Of a stretch of DNA of 64,000 nucleotides, positions 24,068-37,278 are shown piece after piece. The stretch lies in contig JASKOT010000024.1 of NCBI GenBank assembly GCA_032158125.1, forward strand, positions 62,001 through 126,000, given 5' to 3'. Position numbers and translations under genes: made by a program. How positions within the stretch are numbered: position 1 is the stretch's first letter; every line of letters begins with the position of its first letter. The notes beneath the pieces are model-generated. The model was not told where the DNA came from and made no database searches. It saw only the letters and a program-made list of their open reading frames with translations. The DNA comes from Papiliotrema nemorosa. Its lineage: Eukaryota > Basidiomycota > Tremellomycetes > Tremellales > Rhynchogastremaceae.

Positions 24068-24829
24068 ATGGACCCCCCGGAGGACCAAACGTCCGACACA
24101 CCCACTGCGCAAGTCTACGAAGGACAGCCCTTCGGCAATGTGTTTGACGAACCCAAGCTCGATGATGACATATGGGCCTCCGGCGGAGGGCTCTGGAAGC
24201 CGAATACCTTCATTCTTCCTGAGGATGCCTTAACACCGACATTCAATGCCCAGGGGACGACGTATACTTCCACAGTGCCTGTCGCTACATCAGAAACACC
24301 TTTCAGCTCCCTGACCGTCCGAGATACCTTCCCTACCAGCTCCAGAATTACGAACAAAGGTCAGGGTCAGCCGGAAGGGGTCATCGACTGGGATTTGATG
24401 GCCCATGAGCTGTACAGGGTCGATGCGAGCGGTGGCGTGGCATCGTGTCCTGGCAGTTGGATGCACGGCACTCTCAGCGATTATCAAGATCCAATAGGCA
24501 TTATGGGCATGCCTATTGAAGGAAATCCCGGAGGACCTGCCTTACTCCCGAGCGGCGATACCTTCCCCGCCAGCAGATACGAGCGTACCGTAACTGGATT
24601 TGAGACCTTTGGCAGGCGAACGATTGATTCAGTGACATCTGGCAGCCAACCAAGGGCGAGCGATGCTAGCGGGGGAAAATTTATCGCGTGCGCAAGTTGC
24701 TCGAAAGCAAAAGCGAAATGTGACAAGGCACGGCCCTCATGCTCCAGATGCACGTCGAAAATGATACAGTGTGAGCCGAGGACCACTGCAAGAGGGACTT
24801 TTCATCGTTCTTCGTGGTCGCCCTATTAG
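24068..24829 (+). CDS. Zn(II)2Cys6 protein with C-terminal zinc cluster (2 of 3)
   Basis: Intron-free 253-codon ORF. Residues 1-200 are Pro/Thr/Gly rich with acidic and aromatic patches (DDDIWASGGGLWKPNTF), resembling a disordered activation region. At about 215-241 lies CASCSKAKAKCDKARPSCSR followed by CTSKMIQC, spacing C-X2-C-X6-C-X6-C-X2-C-X6-C, a canonical binuclear cluster with the basic stretch between cysteines 2 and 3. The protein ends only about 15 residues later, so no dimerisation coiled coil or middle-homology domain can follow. Probably a small sequence-specific regulator or a truncated relative of one. It lies in the same orientation as the zinc-cluster gene at 22153. Confidence 0.75.
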   Translation: MDPPEDQTSDTPTAQVYEGQPFGNVFDEPKLDDDIWASGGGLWKPNTFILPEDALTPTFNAQGTTYTSTVPVATSETPFSSLTVRDTFPTSSRITNKGQGQPEGVIDWDLMAHELYRVDASGGVASCPGSWMHGTLSDYQDPIGIMGMPIEGNPGGPALLPSGDTFPASRYERTVTGFETFGRRTIDSVTSGSQPRASDASGGKFIACASCSKAKAKCDKARPSCSRCTSKMIQCEPRTTARGTFHRSSWSPY

Positions 24830-25142
24830 AGATAAGATCGAGGTCTTGTTCTTGAACTCCGCTTGTGTAACGAGTCAAGTCGCATCGCGCGGCTCTCAAA
24901 GGCTGTCGAGCATAAGACATCTTGCTTGAGGGCGGATAAGGTATCTGCACTAGGTGAATTACCCGCGTGTATATGCAGAGCGTCTCTGTTTGAAAAGTGA
25001 TACCACCGAGGCCCACTACTTAGAAGAGACTACAGTATGTCTTGTGTCAGTCTCCTTCGGTTGATATAGTGCTGACCACGCGAGTCGATCATCCGGACAA
25101 GCGACAAGGTAAGAAGCACAACGTTGCATGAATATCTACTAT
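24830..25142. other. Intergenic between convergent zinc-cluster genes 2 and 3
   Basis: Contains two 3' ends. No coding or RNA signal is seen. Confidence 0.5.
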
Positions 25143-26396
25143 CTAACAAGGGGTATAATGCGATTCCCGACGATCGTGGAATGCCACTCGCAAAGGGGGC
25201 AACGAAAACTGCTGCCCTTCTCCTTGCTTCGTTGCCGTAATGGGTTGCATCGAGTAATTCTCCTGGAAGACGACTTTGGGATGATCGACCTCGATGGCGG
25301 GTTGCATCCCAGGCCAAGAAAGGACTGGGATCGATTGAGCTTTTGTAGGCGGGGAAGGTCGTGTAGCGGGTGCCTGCCCTGGAGGAGGGAAACCATACGA
25401 TGATCGAGCGGACCATGGTCTATGATCGTCTTCGCTAGGAGGGGTGGTCACGAAAGTCGTGGCGATGGAAGTGACGGATGAGCGGTTTGAAGGTCTCCTT
25501 GAGCGATTTCCATTGACCTGACGGACAGTTCTGGTGGATCAGTTTTGGTGTTGGAAACACAAGCTTTGGACTTACCCAGGGCAAGGACCTCGCTTCTTTT
25601 GAGGACCGCTATAAACACAAGTCACTCCGCTTTCCCGACATCGACTGCAAGTGCTGGGCTCCCCGTTCGTCGCTCCACCAGCATCGCATCGAACCTTTCT
25701 CGCTCGACAAGCATTACAAGCTTTTGTTGTCCTGCTGATGGGAGCTCGACTGCCTGCCGCGATATCCAGCTCTTCCGAAGGACGGTGCTCAGCGATGTAC
25801 GAGCTGGATGGCCTTCGAGCGGACGCCGAATCGTATGGATGTCCTGAATGCCTTCGGAGGATATCGGGGCGAGATGGCGGTAGGAGAGAGCTGGTCGAAG
25901 CCCGATTGAGCTGCTGTTGTTGCTCTCGGAAGTATTGACCTCGATTATCGAAGGAAGAAGGATGCGCGGGTGCAGAAGACGGCGGATGGTAGTTGTAGCC
26001 ATGACCGGTCGAAGGGATAAGTCGATGGTGCATGGAAGGGGAGATGGGAGGTGATCGGCGGGGAAGGGGTAGTGGCGCAGTTTGAGGAGGCTGGATGACG
26101 GTCCTAGGAGATACTGGTCGCGCGTCGTTGAGCAGAGAGAATATGCTTTGGCTGGGTCGTCGATCCTCTGGACGTCTCGGGGCTGGCAATATGGGAGGAA
26201 GAGGGGTGGAGCGACCGATCGGACAAGTATCAAAAGGCATCGTCGCGGGTGACTGTTTAGGGGAGACGCCTGGAGATCGCTGTGGAGGACTCGCTCGGGT
26301 GTCTCTCACTCTTGTGCCATTGGGCAGAACCAATGTTCCAGTCGATCGATCCTCGTGGATAAGCAGATGAGCGAGTCGAGGCGATAGAGCTGTCAT
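25143..26396 (-). CDS. Zn(II)2Cys6 transcription factor, zinc cluster near residue 250 (3 of 3)
   Basis: Two exons, about 395 residues. The long Pro/Ser/Arg-rich N-terminal region includes ILPAPRRPEDRRPSQSIFSL and a QQQQL run. The zinc cluster reads ACNACRARKVRCDAGGATNG followed by EPSTCSRCRESGVTC, spacing C-X2-C-X6-C-X9-C-X2-C-X6-C, then VYSGPQKKRGPCPG, a tail seen after the cluster in many basidiomycete factors. The intron uses donor GTAAGT after CCTGG and the acceptor CCACCAG; the nearer CAG would run into a stop. The remaining 135 residues are Ser/Thr/Pro-rich. The start is the first ATG in the open frame (MTALSPRLAHLL). Of the three zinc-cluster genes this is the most conventional. Confidence 0.8.
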
Positions 26397-27984
26397 GTTG
26401 GGCGGTTGCGCGAGTGGTGTCGGTGGGTAGAGGTGTTCAGACAAGGGGTAAGTTGCAGGACAACGGTGGGTGGGTTGCAGGAGAGAGGGGGGGATGTTAA
26501 GAGACGAATGCGAACGTCACTATGATCGGATGGGAAACCTTTCGTAAGAGCCTCGCCTCGTGTCGGATTGGGTCGATGAATAGAGCTCTCGAGCAATTAG
26601 GTGAATGCGCTGGGCGAAAGGAAGTGACGACACGAACAGCACACCGATGGCCACCTTCTTTTCCAGTCAAGACGACCTCGAGGTTACCAGAGGCTGGGCT
26701 TCTCCCGTCTTCTGCCACGGTGATGAGCAAAAGGGGCGTCCGTAAGGTCGGTTGACTAAGGATGCAGGACGACCGAGCGTGTATGAATAGTGGCCGACTA
26801 AGGTTTTCTGGCAGAATAGCGGAGTGGAGGATTGCTGGGTCGGTGCAGGTGATACCTACAGTGCCGTCTGTGAGCTCCGAGACCACAAGTGAGGTATGGG
26901 GCTGAAGAGGAGTTTGCAAGTGGAAGAAGAGAAGCTCGATGGCGAGCTTGTCAGTTGAGAAGAGGTGAGCATCGCAGGCGTCGGTCAGAACTGTGCAGAA
27001 CCACAACAACACCAAAGCTAAAGAGTGAATAGGTGAGAAGCAAGGCACGTCTCAAAGGTAAAACAATAGGGTTTCCCGCTAATGAATTCAGTCGGAGAGA
27101 TAGGGGCAAGAGGGGAACGACCCACGTCGAGGCGGAAGGTTTGTGGTTCCGGCAGGACACTTGACGAGGGAACGCCTTGGATAGGGCAGAAAAGTCTAAT
27201 CTGGCTGCAAGTTGAGGGTGACCCGCGTTGAATGGCCCGCGGAGAAAACGCCACTCGGCAATGAGAGCGTCAGATGTGATACATGTCTCATTCGATTCCG
27301 ACAGGCTGGCTCAGAGGATGCAGACGCAGAAGGCGACACGACATGAACAGCGCGCATGTTACGAGAGTGATAGCCCGTCAAGTGAGTCAAGCCGGTAAGG
27401 GAAACTTTGTCGGCGTTCAGGGTCTCACTTGTATATTTCCGGGAGGCTTTCTCTTTTCACAGCAACTCTAAAGCAACAGGCGAAAGTGGCGAGATGGGCA
27501 GACCTGGCATTGACCCGTGGGACATGTCAGACGTGGTCATGTCCGGAACATTGGAATTGTACACAGTCCTACCCTTTGACGCCATTTGGAATCGGATAAA
27601 CAGCAATCGAGTGGCGTTGTGTTTAGAGAAGTCACCTCGAGCAGCTAGTCACCCCTCCCACCGGTCAACGGCGATTGCGCTATCGCGTCGAGCAGTGCAA
27701 ACAAACAACGCGTTCTGAAGCCAGGAATGCTTCTCGGAGGAAACGAATGGAGTTCACGATGCATTCGAGCGCAAGATGTTCACTCATGTCGCCACGCTAA
27801 TGGCCGACTCCGAGACCTTGTGGAGAAGTCTAGACCGGCCCTGGACAAGGGACGGGAAGCTGACGTCAGACGCGAAGGTCTTTCGACCGAGCCCTTCTCT
27901 CTCTCAGATCTTCTAAGCGGGATGTGCTCATCCATGCGACACGCGTACACAACTGATACACCTGACTCGAAAAGGGAATGCTGC
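26397..27984. other. 1.6-kb interval with one doubtful minus-strand gene
   Basis: On the minus strand, 26497-27027 is open for about 175 codons after a plausible acceptor (CACTCTTTAG). It reads LALVLLWFCTVLTDACDAHL, then a beta-rich-looking stretch, but has no ATG, so it would need upstream exons near 27060-27360 (for example the frame starting MRAVHVVSPSASASSEPAC). I could not build a convincing spliced protein and recognise no family. From about 27500 to 27984 I see nothing. Confidence 0.35.
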
Positions 27985-30576
27985 TCATCCTACTACCACT
28001 ACATACCGAACATCTCCCTGGCGCGTCAACACAATCCACTGAGATCTCGGACCCAAACTGATCAACTCACTTTGATACCCTTCATCGGAGTCAGATGCAA
28101 GAGGACATCCACAAACGCCGGAACATCTCGAGGTGGCTGGCGCTCACGATGCGACGTCTTGAATGAGGCAAAGACTGAATGAGTCTTTTGCTTGTCTATC
28201 ACATTGCGTATCGATTGCTGAGCTATTTCTGGTCCTTCTGCCGTTGGTCCCGCCAATAACTCCAATAAGCTATACGGAGTAAGCGGTGCACGCAGCATCC
28301 GAGTCGGTTCTACTTACTCCGACCCGTAAAGGGCGGATAGATAACGGTCCGAAGGAGTGCGGACTGAATGGCCCAACATATGCAAGAGCGGAGGAGTAAC
28401 ATATGCCATACGTGTGCTTCCGGATTCCTGAAAAGTTAGATACACCCAGAGTCAAGCACGCACCAGGATCATCATTTTGGAATAGGTGTTTGAGAACGCG
28501 GCCATGTGATCTCGAAGGACCTGTGGAACAGGTTGAGACTGCTCAAACGGTTCCAATCCTCCAGTACTTGGGTTGCTGGGATCAGTCGAGCCATCCGGGA
28601 GGCCTAGCAGCACACCTTTCCATTGGTATCATCGTGTCGTCCACGCTCTTTGGTATCGTAAAGCCAAACAATTTTCTGGGCTTGCGGAGGCCACTTGTGC
28701 TTGATTCTGACATCGAGGGGCTTAGATGCTCTGCGCTATGGCTTGGAGTAGGGAGCATCGGCCTTGAAACTGGTTCACGGCCTAATCCTCTCAAAGATAG
28801 AGGTCTTCTGAGGTTTGTTTCGGCCTAGGTGCGTCAATCTACTGAGCTCTGGCCAAAAATTTGTTCAGCTCACTGCCGCCATGACGCGATGGCTGAAGGA
28901 TATCGAAGCTTCCTCTTCGCTCTGGTTGATCCAATCACGCCGTGAGAGACCTGATAACGCGGTGAAAGCGTCCGTGGACGTCAAAGCTCTGGTGACCTGC
29001 GTCGTCAGTGACTCCGTGACATACACAGAATACAGGCTGACTCACGTTCACTTGGGCTCCGAGGAAATACTCAATTGTCCCATCAGGGCCTCTCAGGGGA
29101 ATCTACACATATGAGTGAGGACTCGTTGCAGATAGTCTAGCGCACCATGTGTAGAACTGACCATCAGATACCTGTCAACACATTTTTCTGTAATGCTCAC
29201 GGTTCCAGAACGGCTTGCCTGTCCTCGTATAGTTCAATATCAAAGAGCAGTGTTCCTTTCCGGCGATGATCGCATCTGTATCCCTCATCAGACCATACCA
29301 CGGTAGAATCATTAAAGACAGACCTCGGAGCAGCTGCACAGCCGCTTTGTCCGTCGAAGGACCTTGCAAGAAGCGACAATTTCTGCCCAGTATGCGACTA
29401 CGAGGGTATTCGGTCAACTCGCAAAATTGGTCTGAAACGTAGACGAGCTGATGGTAAGTATAGCCCTGTGATCATATCAAGCGCGCGTACTGGTTGATCA
29501 GGTAGACGGGGGTCGGCCAGACCTGAGAATCAGTGAACTTGCTTGGCCACGTCAATGATCTTACAAAACACTTCGCCAAGATTGCCCCGATCTGACGAGG
29601 CAGTCGACATGCCCAGCCGACTCCGAGCGTGTTCGGTCTGATTGAGCTCAGCTTGCGGACAATTGCAGGTGGAAAGGTGACTCACAATGCTACCGGCTAG
29701 GAACCTCTTGAACTCCGTCTCATACAGTCTTCGAGTCACGTCCTGCAGTGTCCTTTCCATGCCGAGTAAGGTCGAAGCCAGCGAGGAAGCGCATACACTT
29801 TGATGTGGAGATGTGTCACTGCATCGTCAGGAGACAGGTACAGCAGAGCGAGCCAACGCGAAGGGAGGGACATGCCTAATTGACTGGCGACGGCCCGGAT
29901 TGAAGTACACCTCATCTATGCCCTTGGTTATGGCCTGTCTTGTTAGCTCTTTTCCCGTTTCGCTACGTAGAGGTGCGGACACACCTGCATCTCCTTGACG
30001 AGCTTCAAGTATGCCGTCGCGTCTTGGAAACACCTCATATTGGCTGAAGACCCTGGTTGACCCTCCTCTTCTACCCATTGACTAAAGCGAAGCAGTCCAA
30101 TCTGACATGAGTGTCCCTTTCCATTCTTCCCTTCCTCGATGACTCACGGGGGTCTCGACAAAATCTTGGAACCGCTCATAGCTGACTAGCCCCATTACAG
30201 AGTCTTCCTGTCCGTTCGAGGACCCTCCAAGCGGTTCTATTGTCATCATTGAATCCGAAGAAAACACCACGCGATACTCACCGCTTGTCCTAGCCCTCTT
30301 GCTCGACTCTCCATTTTGCCCTATGATGCTCAAATCGGGGAAATGAGGTATATCCACATCTTCCCATGATTCCTCTGACTTGGGTATAGGTTGCAAACTG
30401 AGCTGTCCACCAAAAGCCGTTCCGTCCAGCACCGCAAAGATGTCCACTTGGCCGTCTCCCTCGCTCGACTTGTGTCCCGGGTACAGCGCGTCCATCATGT
30501 CCCAGGTGTCTTCTTCATCCGGCGTCAGATTATCATATAGCTTCGAATTCGGACTAGCAGTAGGAGAGGTTATCAT
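27985..30576 (-). CDS. BWC1: White-collar-1-type blue-light photoreceptor (LOV-PAS)
   Basis: Flavin-binding light sensor that, with a Wc-2 partner, controls light-regulated transcription in the nucleus. The protein is about 650-680 residues from a dozen or so exons. The LOV domain assembles as LADPRLPDQP-LVYVSDQFCELTEYPRSRIL, GRNCRFLQGPSTDKAAVQLLR (photoactive Cys in GRNCRFLQ), DAIIAGKEHCSLILNYTR, TGKPFWN-LLHM-IPLRGPDG and TIEYFLGAQVN. Part of this comes from an 11-nt microexon. A second PAS-like region follows: RMAYVTPPLLHMLGHSVRTP, DLLELLAGPTAEGPEIAQQS and FVDVLLHLTPMKGIKWIVL, ending VVVVG-stop. No GATA zinc finger is present in the traced model, as in basidiomycete WC-1 proteins. The segment near 28550-28720 (around the LFGFTIPK frame) and the exon after NPGRRQSI have uncertain splice sites. 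Confidence 0.88.
29146..29156 (-). other. BWC1: 11-nt microexon inside the LOV domain
   Basis: On the minus strand TTCTACACATG sits between a 44-nt GTGAGC...CAG intron (29157-29200) and a 43-nt GTGCGC...TAG intron (29103-29145). It joins the C left after TTCTGGAAC to give FWN-LLHM-IPLRGPDG, exactly the four residues expected at this point of LOV domains. Direct reading of the flanking frames meets stops. Confidence 0.85.
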
Positions 30577-31066
30577 GGTGATACCTGTCTAGATGTCAAG
30601 AACAAACACAGCGATCATCAGATTGGGCTGAAATCAAGGCATCTCATGTGTCCCCCTCGGCGGCCTGCCAAGCTCGACGACAGTATATGGAAGGTGCCTG
30701 CCTCTTTGCTCTTGCATTTCCCTGAAATAGTTCCTTCAGATGGTTTGGCTGCAAGCGCTACATGCATGGCTGGTAGTTCTCGCACAAGTGTTCAGGGACT
30801 TGTACTCTTCGGGAAAGTAAAAGGGATCGACATTGACCAGCCTTCCCGGTCGATCTCCCTCCCCCCCTTGCGCGCCATGACGTGGACTCGGTGTGACTAA
30901 CCCCATGCGGCGGGGTGACTACCACCCCATTGGCGTGTGCAACGACTACGACGCATCCCAGTTGGAAACTACTCGTCGAACAACATGTTGCGTGCATACG
31001 AATACATTAGCCTGATGAGAAATGCTACAAGTGGTCTTGCTGAGAGAGTCCAAAATCTACATGGGA
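30577..31066. other. Intergenic: photoreceptor promoter and XPB 3' flank
   Basis: About 490 bp between two minus-strand genes. CCCCCTC and CCCCATGCGGCGGGG-like GC-rich patches lie around 30860-30915. No gene is seen. Confidence 0.5.
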
Positions 31067-34181
<3,115 letters not shown>

Positions 34182-34518
34182 GATGCCGAAAGACGGCTCA
34201 ATGCGGTGCAAATGACGCTCAGAATCGTCCAACGACTCTCGACAGCCACAGCAGAGGGTGAAGAGGGTGAGCAAGTTCAAAGAGTGATCAAGATGGGAAC
34301 CAAAGCATGTACATGGGTGGCGAACAACCCATGACTCATCTCTCTCGAGTGATAAGCGAGCTTGGGGAGATGCCACGTCATGTCACCCCGCTGAAGCAAG
34401 ATTTCTGGTCCACTTTGTTGTTGAACCATTCTACATTGAGATTCTTCCCCCTCTATACTCGCCTTCGCCAATATCCTCCTCTTGCACGTGTCAGAAGGCA
34501 TATAGTTGCCGCATCAGG
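34182..34518. other. Divergent promoter of SSL2 and SOF1
   Basis: 337 bp between two housekeeping starts. Plus-strand frames are open here but show no homology and precede the SOF1 ATG, so they are taken as leader. Confidence 0.5.
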
Positions 34519-34521
34519 ATG
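34519..34521 (+). other. SOF1: SOF1 first coding exon consisting of ATG only
   Basis: ATG is followed directly by GTACGA and a 49-nt intron ending CTGACAACTTGCAG at 34570. The next exon begins AAG ATC AAA ATG, giving the conserved MKIKM start. Confidence 0.8.
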
Positions 34522-36282
34522 GTACGAATTGATTCGTCGGTCTTGTCAAGCCTGGGCTGACAACTTGCAGAAGATCAAAATGATCAGTCGGTCGTTGGAC
34601 GACCACCTCCCTTCCTCCTCTTCGGCCCCTCACCCTATTCAACGAAATCTTGCACCACACATGCATCCGTTCGCAAAGCCCAGGGAGTATACACGAGCTC
34701 TCACCGCTGCGAAGATGGATCGAATGTTCGCCAAGCCCTTCATAGACGCTCTCGGAGGGCATCAAGATGGCGTTTACTGCCTAGGGAAAGACCCTCGAAG
34801 GGTGGGAGTGGCCGCTGCGGGTGGCGGTGACGGAGAAGTCATCGTCCATTCTTTGACTCTCCGGAGACCTTTGTTGAAATTGCCTCAAGCGCATAAAGGG
34901 ATGGTGGGCGGCGTATGTTGGACATCAGACTCGCGAGATGGTAAGAGAGGGTTGGTGACTTGCGGGAAATTGGATGGTACTGTCAAAATCTGGAAGAGTA
35001 AGGCGTTTACTCCGGGTTTGAACGACGAGGGCTTCGAAGGGAATGAGTTTGGGGAGGGCTCTTCTTCTCAGGCGTTTCTCGACACGGCGGGAGCTGTCGG
35101 CGAGTCGTTTGATGATGAGGCCGATGGAGGAGGATTGGCATTGGACGAGAAGAAGCGAGAGCAAAGGGGACGTGATCTGGAGCCGATCATGACATATACA
35201 ACGAAAAGCGGTTTCAACTCGATAGATCATCATCGAGACGATCCCGTTTTCGCTACAGCCAGCAATGTCGTGCAGATATGGGACGAGACGAAATCAGCGC
35301 CTGTATCGACACTGCAATTCGGAAGTTCACAAGAGACAGTCGAGGGCGTGCGGTTCAATCAAAGTGAGACCAGTGTGCTGGCTAGTGTTGGTGGCGATAG
35401 AACATTGTGCCTGTACGATATACGTACAGGTAAGGCAGAGAGGAGGATCGTGATGCAGGTGCGTCTATCTGAACCCTCTTCTAGCGCTCAGCTGATTCGC
35501 AGTTCCGCTCGAACTGTCTCTCATGGTGCCCAACGCTGCCTACAGTACTCCTGCTCGGCTCTGAAGATCACAATCTGTATACATTCGACATACGAGATTT
35601 GAACTCTCCGACCCAGATATACAAGGGTCACGTAGGAGGTGTCATGGGATGCGACTGGAGTGAGTTGTTGCCGCACGAGTCTGCCTGGCATTCCCTGACA
35701 ATCAGGCCCTACGGGCGAAGGCTTTGTATCCGGATCGTACGATCGAACCGTGCGACTATGGGACCGAGATTCGGGCAAGTCGAGGGATGTCTATCACACA
35801 AAGCGGATGCAAAGGTGCGTCCTACGCTGATATTTGTAGGCCAAGGCTGATCTGAAAGGGTGTTCGATGTGACATACACTCCCACTGCTGACTTTGTGCT
35901 CTCCGCATCAGACGACGGCAATGTGAGGATATGGAAATCGAACGCTTCAGACAAGCTTGGACCCGTCTCGACGAAGGAACGACAGGCGATCGAGTACCGA
36001 AAGAGTCTGGTGGATCGATGGTCGTCCGTCAAGGATGTCCGATCTGTCAAAGACAGGCGTCACGTACCCGAATCTATTCACCACGCTACAAAACTCAAGC
36101 GCGAAATGATCGAATCGCGCAAAGTCAAGGAGGACAGGCGGCGCAAGCACACTCGCGCTGGGAAGGAGAAACCCAAGGCTGAGAGGAAGAGTACGTCATT
36201 GTCTCCTGCCTTCCTGAGGTTGATCTGCCTCATTCGTGCGAAAGGCTGATATGCAGAGACTGTCATTACGGAGCAGAAGTAG
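34519..36282 (+). CDS. SOF1: U3 snoRNP / SSU-processome WD40 protein Sof1 (DCAF13)
   Basis: Nucleolar beta-propeller needed for 18S rRNA processing. The spliced product is about 500 residues. The N terminus MKIKMISRSLDDHLP mirrors yeast and animal Sof1 (MKIK/MKVK). It is followed by NLAPHMHPFAKPREYTRALT, AAKMDRMFAKPFIDALGGHQ (the Sof1 block), WD repeats (TCGKLDGTVKIWK, ATASNVVQIWDE, GSYDRTVRLW, ASDDGNVRIWKSNASDKLG) and the signature tail RRHVPESIHHATKLKREMIE plus a Lys/Arg-rich end. It carries an inserted acidic, Gly/Ser-rich loop (about 35000-35160) in the propeller. The first coding exon is ATG alone; the second ATG at 34580 would remove the conserved MKIK. Confidence 0.92.
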
Positions 36283-36399
36283 GACACAGCGAAGTGTACA
36301 ATCTGTTGTATTCCTTCATGCATTCGCTCATGTTGTCTTTCGCATCACGGAGCACGTGCCGACCATCGTGTCCTTGGTATCGGCATCTCTGAGACCTCA

Positions 36400-37278
36400 T
36401 TACTGGAAGTCGAGACTAGCTCCTAGCTGGCACGTCACGGTAGTAGGCAGCCATGGCAGCTCGATCGCCTCTTCGGTGGGTATCTGAAATTCCAGCTCCT
36501 GTGGACCACTCATAGTCCCTGACATTGTTGACGGAATATCTCTATAGGGGGCGGTCGAAGCCTTCCGAGCCTTGAATCCGGCCTCGATGGCTATTATGAA
36601 GGGTCTCCAGGATATTTGATGAGATCGACCTGTTGAGAGGATTTCTCGGGCTGATGAGGCATAATCTCCGTTTTTTGCCCAAAAGTTCTGTTCAAGCTGG
36701 ATTAGATCTGTCCGCAATTTTGACGGATCATCTTCTGGGGTTTCCCACGCCGGCGAACAAGAGAGCCTACAGTCCTGATTTCCTGCCCCTGATGAGACGA
36801 GCTGAACACTTGAATCTCGCCAAAGGCTCTTAACGAAGTTACCCTTCTGTTTTTGAAGGAGTTCAAGTATGGACTGATCGAAATTCGGGTACGGTTTCTG
36901 CCCAGAGTCACGCCGTAGCTCGTACACACTCTTCTCTGCCTGCTCGGTTTGCAGCGCGATGCCCAAATGTAACTGAGGTGTCACGGAGATATCCACATAC
37001 GTGTCCGCCTTTCCATCTTGCGTCTGTCGTCTGAGTCTGAGAGAAACCTGCGGCGCGGATCGCGTGTAAGTTGCAAAGTTTGGGCTATCGATGATCTGGA
37101 AAGGATTGGGCTCAGAACCAAGATAAGTGGCGAGGACGGTTGACCGTGGAGCTTGAGTGAGCAGTTGGAGAGAGTGACCGATACTTTGCGTGCCTCCTGT
37201 ACCATCGACCAGAGCTTCCAAGTACCAACTCGGGCACTGAAATTCGGTCGAGGGAGCTTCGATGATCGGCATTGACAT
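36400..37278 (-). CDS. Unknown protein, tandem paralog family member A (about 292 residues)
   Basis: Intron-free ORF from MSMPIIEAPSTEFQCPSWYLE. I recognise no domain. It shares ordered blocks with its two same-strand neighbours: IIEAPSTEFQCPSWYLEAL resembles VIVEESAGTEPARPDWYLET in member C; SAPQVSLRLRRQT resembles SAPINLRMVRQT in member B; PQLHLGIALQTE resembles PQLHLTIGMPTK in C; LEQNFWAKNG resembles FNFWARSK in B and LQRTLWNAG in C; FIIAIEAGFKARKAST resembles HIAVIEARL in B and ALKAST in C. Alternating hydrophobic residues suggest beta structure, possibly arrestin-like, but this is only inference. The start could also be the ATG two codons downstream. It is convergent with SOF1. Confidence 0.65.
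   Translation of the reverse strand: MSMPIIEAPSTEFQCPSWYLEALVDGTGGTQSIGHSLQLLTQAPRSTVLATYLGSEPNPFQIIDSPNFATYTRSAPQVSLRLRRQTQDGKADTYVDISVTPQLHLGIALQTEQAEKSVYELRRDSGQKPYPNFDQSILELLQKQKGNFVKSLWRDSSVQLVSSGAGNQDCRLSCSPAWETPEDDPSKLRTDLIQLEQNFWAKNGDYASSAREILSTGRSHQISWRPFIIAIEAGFKARKASTAPYRDIPSTMSGTMSGPQELEFQIPTEEAIELPWLPTTVTCQLGASLDFQ

Noticed and set aside
28403..28828. 141-codon plus-strand ORF under the photoreceptor
   Set aside because: Antisense to exons that splice into the WC-1-type protein.
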